Positions 59,001-64,000 of a stretch of 64,000 nt of DNA are shown here, in pieces. Origin of the DNA: Gordionus sp. m RMFG-2023 (taxonomy: Eukaryota > Nematomorpha > Gordioida > Chordodea > Parachordodidae); NCBI RefSeq assembly GCF_954871325.1, contig NC_088776.1, forward strand, positions 2,487,985-2,551,984, given 5' to 3'. Position numbers and translations under genes: made by a program. The notes under the pieces were generated by a model. That model was not told the origin of the DNA and made no database searches. It saw only the letters and a program-made list of their open reading frames with translations. How positions within the stretch are numbered: the first letter of the stretch is position 1; each line of letters starts with the position of its first letter.

Positions 59001-59059
59001 TGGGGCTATTTTGGCGGTAAGAAATGGGCCTGGACCGATGATTGGGTCCGCGGTAGTAG
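56059..59059 (+). CDS. TIMM17: TIM17, inner-membrane import channel subunit (3' exon not seen)
   Basis: TIM17 is the core membrane subunit of the TIM23 presequence translocase. Exons 56059-56084, 56164-56263, 56371-56434 and 58895-59059 join in phase (2, 0, 1) to 118 codons plus one base. The product starts [19 protein letters not shown] and continues [63 protein letters not shown] and [13 protein letters not shown]. Cys9 and Cys78 are in the places of the conserved disulfide pair. The glycine-rich transmembrane helices 1-3 are present. The family next has a helix starting GGxLLALIEG and a tail, about 50 residues, which should be a further exon; none was found up to the window end. Introns are 79, 107 and 2460 bp; the long one holds a hAT MITE. 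Confidence 0.9.
57093..57485. mobile_element. hAT MITE with GC-rich ends in TIM17 intron 3
   Basis: Ends CAGTGATCTGCATTGGGCC and TTTTGCAGATCTCTA. Flanking 8-mers tattatag and tattagag agree at 7 of 8. The core is shared, inverted, with 14906 and 35859. A further degenerate member (AGAGAGATCTGCAAAACTTG) starts at about 57799 and has lost its other end. Confidence 0.82.
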
Positions 59060-59418
59060 GTAAACCTTTATTTTTAAAAATATATTATCAAAAAAAAATT
59101 AGAATATTTATTTAAATTGTTAATCTGCTGGAGAGGGGGGGGGGGAGAATATTTTGATCAATCAAAAAGTTGAATAGCTGGAAATTCATTTTTCCCTAGC
59201 TCATGGGTCAGGCTTTTGTGTATGTGTCTCGAATTCTTAATTATAAAATATTCTATTCATAAATATCATTTTACCATTAAAAATATATTAAATTAAATTT
59301 GTGAAAACATTTATAAATTATTATTTTTTTAAAAAACGTAATTATTGGTTTTAGTAGTTATAAGTTATACAATGATGGATATAGGGATGGAACAAATAAT
59401 GGTATTGGTAGCGTTGTT
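59060..59418. other. Sequence after TIM17 exon 4
   Basis: Presumed intron. It contains a run of G near 59137 and a block ending at the MITE at 59419 whose frames (for example YNDGYRDGTNNGIGS) look protein-like but do not match the TIM17 C-terminus. Confidence 0.4.
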
Positions 59419-59631
59419 AAATATCTTGGAGCCGGTTTTAATGGCGAATTCAATATTTTACCCCCCCCCCCCCTCAAAAAAATACGCGAGCTTAAAGAGT
59501 TTACTCATAGATGGCACAATAGTTTGGACATATTTTAGTGAAATTTCGAGGCTCAGGCAAATATATTTCTGTCTAAAATATTGAGTTAGCCTTTTTTTAA
59601 ATCTGCTCAAATTGAGTCGTACACCACTAAG
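59419..59631. mobile_element. Degenerate AGTGTTGTTAA-type MITE
   Basis: Left end AGCGTTGTTAAATATC; interior GTGAAATTTCGAGGCTCAGG and AAAATATTGAGTTAGCC match the MITE at 4611; right end GTCGTACACCACTAA is decayed. A C run lies at 59461-59473. Confidence 0.6.
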
Positions 59632-59659
59632 CAGAAGCGCTAATTTATTTTTGTTAAGA

Positions 59660-61412
59660 TTTAATAATCAAAATTAATCTTTATTTTATTGAACAGAATT
59701 GTTATTTTTTTTTATAAACATGATTTAACTTAAAATAAAAATCCAATCTATTAAAGGAGTATAAAATTTTAACAAATTAATTTAATTTTACATATTATCA
59801 AATGCGAATTTATCTGTTAAATTATTAATTGTAATATATATGAATAATTATCCATTAACGGTAACAACTGAAACAAATAATAATAATATAAACACAAGAG
59901 TATAGTTGGGCGTTTACTATATTATTTATCCAGCTAAAAAGTCGGCTAAACTAAGTTTTTAGCCGAAAACTATTGGCCTCGGTGGTTTTCTTAAGAAAGA
60001 TAGCGGGAAGAGACTAATGTAAATTAAAATGCCTTTAATGTTAACGGATTTTCGCTGGCAAGCGCTTGAAGATTGAGCCAAATTTGGCTATATTCAGCCA
60101 TTACCCAACTGGCTAAATAATATGACGAACTACTTAGTATAATAATTTACGTAGTCAAAGTATGTACGCCATTTTATAATAGAATTTTATATAAGTTGTT
60201 AGTGTGCTAGTCGGATTTTTTAATTATTTTTAATTTACATTGAAATATTAAAAAAATTATTAAAATTTTATATCTTCCGAATATCTCAGGGGAATAAGGT
60301 TTACAAGTTATATAATAGAATTTTATGATATATTATACATTAAAATATTTTTAATCAATAAGAAAAATGAATTTTAACATATTATAACTATTATATATAG
60401 CGCCATCTATTTTTTTTAAAGTATAAAAATCGCAATATTTTTTTAAATAAATATCCAGCCATGCTAATTGTTGAAGAAATTATTAAAAAAATAGTAAACG
60501 GATAATATTTCTTAAAAAAATTAAAAATCGGAGATCATATACATTTCGAAATATTAATTTCAAGTTTTCAACTGACCATAAGATGACCCATATTTTATCA
60601 AAAATTAATTTTGATGTTTTCGCCATAATCATCAATTATTAACTTAGCTGTTGATATTATATTCAATATTTGATCATATTTAGTTTTAAATTAAAAACTA
60701 ATTATTTGACATCAGTAAAAAGCAAAAAAAGACGTTTTTTGGACCTTTAACCCCGATTATCTCCGCTAATATAGTCGCTAATGCGCTAAAATTTTGTTTA
60801 TAATCTAATGGGAACATATATAACCAGTCTACAACTTTTTATCGAAATTGAAAGGGGTCGGCCGAAAATCTTGATTTTTTTGCTCATTTGACATGGAATA
60901 ACTCATTTTGGTCATCACCGAAGCCTCCCCTCCCACTTCATTGGCTGAGGGTATCTAGAGGGCTTTGCCAAGTATCGCTTATCTTTATTAAATAGTTTAG
61001 AAATGATTTTTTGCAAGAATCGCATATGCTACAGAACCCTCCTACTAAAGTGTTTTTTTTTGTATATAATTCCTTCATAAAGTATATCGCGCCCTCTATC
61101 GGGTATATCTTTATCTATATAATTATTGTTTAAATCTCTAACTCCCGTAAAATAGATAATTTACGAATAATGTTCTTGTCATTTTTATTTAGTTTTTTTC
61201 TTCTTTCTTACAAAGAATTAATTAGCCGGGGGTTCCAAAAAATGAAATAAATAGTTATAACTCCAATATGTTTATATATTTTATTTAATAAATACATTAT
61301 ATATGTAATTTTATACAGCTGCCATATGATCACTTTCATCTCACTAAACCATAGTGATTGACATCATATTGATGTTTGACATATATATAACATGATTTTT
61401 TTCAATTTAATA
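59660..61412. repeat. Dispersed duplication, copy 1
   Basis: Blocks from AAATCCAATCTATTAAAGGA through AGTCGGCTAAACTAAG, ACGAACTACTTAGTATAATA, TCATCACCGAAGCCTCCCCT, CGCCCTCTATCGGGTATATC and ATAGTGATTGACATCATATT recur in the same order at 62545-63905. Copy 1 has about 700 bp (60200-60890) that copy 2 lacks. No gene recognised in it. Confidence 0.8.
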
Positions 61413-61577
61413 CAGGATCTGGATAGATACTTGTATTTAGATCCTTTAACAACTCTGAAAATTTATATAAGTTAGGTATTTCAAACATGATGGAGTGTAT
61501 TTCCAGTAAAATCACATTTTCAAATTATAAGAAACGCGCTCAAAAAAATGATTTAAAGTTGAAATTATATAACATTG

Positions 61578-62372
61578 CAGTGGCGTATCCAGGATTTTTC
61601 TATGGGGAGGGGGGGGGGAATATTGACTAAAAAATAATTTAAAAAGCAAGATTTTATAACTTTTATCAAATACAATATTATTAAAAAGTTTATTAAACAC
61701 TATAACTATAATGTAATTTTTATTTTTCGTGTGGATGTTGCCAGTTCATCTAGAATTTCGTTCGTTGTTGGAACTAAATCTCTATGAATATTTAACATAG
61801 CTAATCCATTTAACCGAGATTCTGAAGTAGTGCTTCGTAAAAATGTCTTCAGCCTTCTTAAGTTGAAAATGTCCTTTCATTCGTGCATATTGTAATAGGC
61901 AAACATGCAAGAATATAAAATAACTTCAAAATATCGGGAAATTGAGCCAAGATATCTTTACAACGATTTAGTGCATCAATGGCATGCTCAGGTAAAATAG
62001 TTAAAAATTCGCTGATTAAATTTATCTCCGAATCAATATCGTACGAATAAAATTTGGCTAAATATTTTATTTTATCAATCGTGCCATGAGAAAATAAAGA
62101 GGAATCTTTGGGCAATAAAACTTGAAAATTTCTCCATTTTTTATAAATATTTTTGAATAATGTTAATGTACTCACAAGGAAAGGAAATTTTAAAAAAATT
62201 TATCTATAAAAAATAAGTTTTATGTTGGAAAATTGATATTCAAATATTTGTAAAATTTGATTGGGGGGGGGAGTAAAATTTTTATTAGCTTAAAATGATA
62301 TTTATGAAAACAGTCAAATTTGCAATGGGGGAGGTAATTTTCCCCTTTCCCCCCGCATTGGTTACGCGCCTG
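61578..62372. mobile_element. CAGTGGCGTA hAT element with transposase C-terminus
   Basis: Left end CAGTGGCGTATCCAGG; right end GGTTACGCGCCTG. Flanking 8-mers taacattg and tcacattg agree at 7 of 8. G-rich subterminal runs are present at both ends. It separates the two copies of the flanking duplication. Confidence 0.82.
61706..62175 (-). pseudogene. hAT transposase C-terminal part (zinc-finger/hAT-dimerisation type)
   Basis: The open part (62175-61858) reads NFQVLLPKDSSLFSHGT, AIDALNRCKDILAQFPDI and ICTNERTFST. One base appears to be missing there, since the next frame continues RRLKTFLRSTTSESRLNGLA, then MLNIHRDLVP and a stop at 61706-61708. ERTFSTLRRLKTFLRSTT is the hAT dimerisation block of the transposase type found as TTF-type zinc-finger proteins. 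The N-terminal catalytic region is absent. Confidence 0.8.
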
Positions 62373-62544
62373 TCACATTGCATTGACGCACGCTAACATA
62401 TACTATATGTAATAAAAAAAATTATAAATTCCATTTGGATCATATTAATATATAATTAATAATTTTACCAGATGATTATAAAAACAAATCATGAAAAAAT
62501 ATCAAAACAATTCCAATGGGAGCATCCCAGAATTGACTTCCATA

Positions 62545-63905
62545 ATCCAAGCTAATCTTTAATTTTATTGAACAAAAATCGGTATTTTTTTTATGTAACA
62601 TAATTTAACTTAAAATAAAAATCCAATCTATTAAAGAAGTATAAAATTTAATAAACAAATCAATTTAATTTACATATTATCAAATACGAATTTATCTGTT
62701 AAATAATAATGTAATATAATTATATATTAATTATCTATTAACGGTAACCAATGTTGGGCAGTCCGAATACTTGTATCTAAGATAGGAGATCTTGAATTTT
62801 TTCACATCTGTATTTCTATCTAATTTTTTTTTTGCGGGAAAACTTGCCCAAACCTGGACGTTAACAACCGTAACAAATATTAATATAAACCCATAGGTAT
62901 AGTTGAGTAATTACTATATTTTTAGCCAGCAAAAAAAGGGCAGCTTTTAGTCGAAAACTATTGGCCCCGGCGTTTTTTTTAAAAAAAAAGGTAGCGGGAA
63001 GAAACTAATGTATTAGAACGCCTTAATATTAGCGGATTTTCTAAGGCAATCGCCCGAATATTGAGCGGAATTATGCCGCCATTACCCCCAACTGTACACA
63101 TACATAAGGCTTGATAATCAAACGAACTACTTAGCGTAATAATTTGCATGGTCAAAGTATGTAGGCCATTTTATCATAGAATTATTTTATATTTTGGTCA
63201 TCACCGAGACCTCCCCTCCAACTTCATTGGCCGAAGGTATCTAGAGGGTTTTGCCAAGTATCGCTAATCTTTGTTAGATATACAAGAATCACAAATGCTG
63301 CAGAACCTACAAATAAGAAGCGTTTTTTTACCAAGATAACTAACTGGCTTCCATAAATTTGTTTCGTTCGTAAAATATATCGTGCCCTCTATCGGGCATA
63401 TATTTAACTATATTATATTAGTTTTTTGCTTAAATCCTACCGCTTGGTATCGGTTTTTACCTTTAACTCCCCTAGGAAAGATAACCTACGAATAATGTTC
63501 TTATCAGTTTTATTTAGTTTTTTTTAAAATCTTCTTTCTTACAAAGAAATAATTACCCGGGGTATAGCTTCAATATGGATATATATTTTATTATAATAAA
63601 TACAATTATTATATAACCACTTTTGTAGACTTACGGAAAAAATAACTAAAAAAAAACTTTATTCTCTTTTTCTAAAAATCAAAAAATATATTAAAAAAAT
63701 TTTTTTTTAAGTGAAATAAAAAGTTACATCCAAAAACTTGAGAAAAATATTTTTTATATCAATTCAACATCAGCCATTTTTTAGCAGACGATTTTTTTGC
63801 ATCGATGACATGCAACAAAGGAGTTGGTTATCATCACTTTCATCTCACTATAGTGATTGACATCATATTGATGTTTGACATGTATAAAATATAATTTTTT
63901 CATAA
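62545..63905. repeat. Dispersed duplication, copy 2
   Basis: Direct repeat of 59660-61412, with extra AT-rich and GC-richer bits (62755-62860, 63420-63480) and the 700-bp deletion noted for copy 1. No gene recognised. Confidence 0.8.
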
Positions 63906-64000
63906 GATGTTTTTTAGATATAAAACTAAATATATAATCTACGAATCTACATTTAAACATTATTTGATTGACATTGGATAATATATAAAGTTATATAATA

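Noticed and set aside
59345-59584. 80-codon open frame after TIM17 exon 4 as the missing last exon
   Set aside because: Neither of its open frames resembles the TIM17 helix 4 or tail, and most of it lies in a degenerate MITE.

Overview
The window is nuclear DNA of an animal: three split protein genes of metazoan type with GT-AG introns, three eukaryotic tRNA-Asn(GTT) genes, a mitochondrial cox1 fossil, and a very AT-rich background crowded with DNA transposons (hAT, Helitron, a Foldback/MULE-like element and many MITEs). The species cannot be fixed from the sequence; an AT-rich, transposon-loaded invertebrate is the best guess.

Host genes. (1) MED19, a Mediator subunit, runs on the + strand from 513 to 7064 in three visible exons (513-669, 5815-6056, 6952-7064); its 5' part lies before the window or is unrecognised. 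(2) Tafazzin, the cardiolipin transacylase, runs on the - strand from 33375 to 7406 in nine exons that join in frame to 260 codons. It ends 341 bp from MED19, tail to tail. Its exons are intact, but introns of up to 9 kb are filled with transposons. (3) A TIM17 translocase gene starts at 56059 on the + strand; four exons are visible to 59059 and the last is not found. Three tRNA-Asn genes stand in tandem at 34353-35569.

Mobile DNA by region. 722-5490: a 4.3-kb palindrome inside the long MED19 intron, plus a direct copy of part of one arm. 7.9-15.6 kb: MITEs and a Foldback-like palindrome. 15.7-23.1 kb: small hAT MITEs, a 5.8-kb palindrome of two facing hAT copies, and a cox1 NUMT. 24.5-28.7 kb: a 2-kb tandem segmental duplication carrying a hAT MITE with the same target duplication in both copies. 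28.95-31.3 kb: another hAT palindrome. 36-42 kb: microsatellites, a palindromic MITE and two hAT elements with 8-bp target duplications. 45.3-54.4 kb: a decayed Helitron with Rep and Pif1-like helicase coding, a 3' hairpin plus CTAG end, and many internal tandem repeats. 59.6-63.9 kb: a duplicated segment flanking a hAT element.

The most striking pattern is four large inverted repeats, each built from transposase gene copies and each in a different long intron of MED19 or tafazzin. Transcripts of these two genes should fold into long hairpins, which could feed small-RNA pathways. This is an inference from sequence only.
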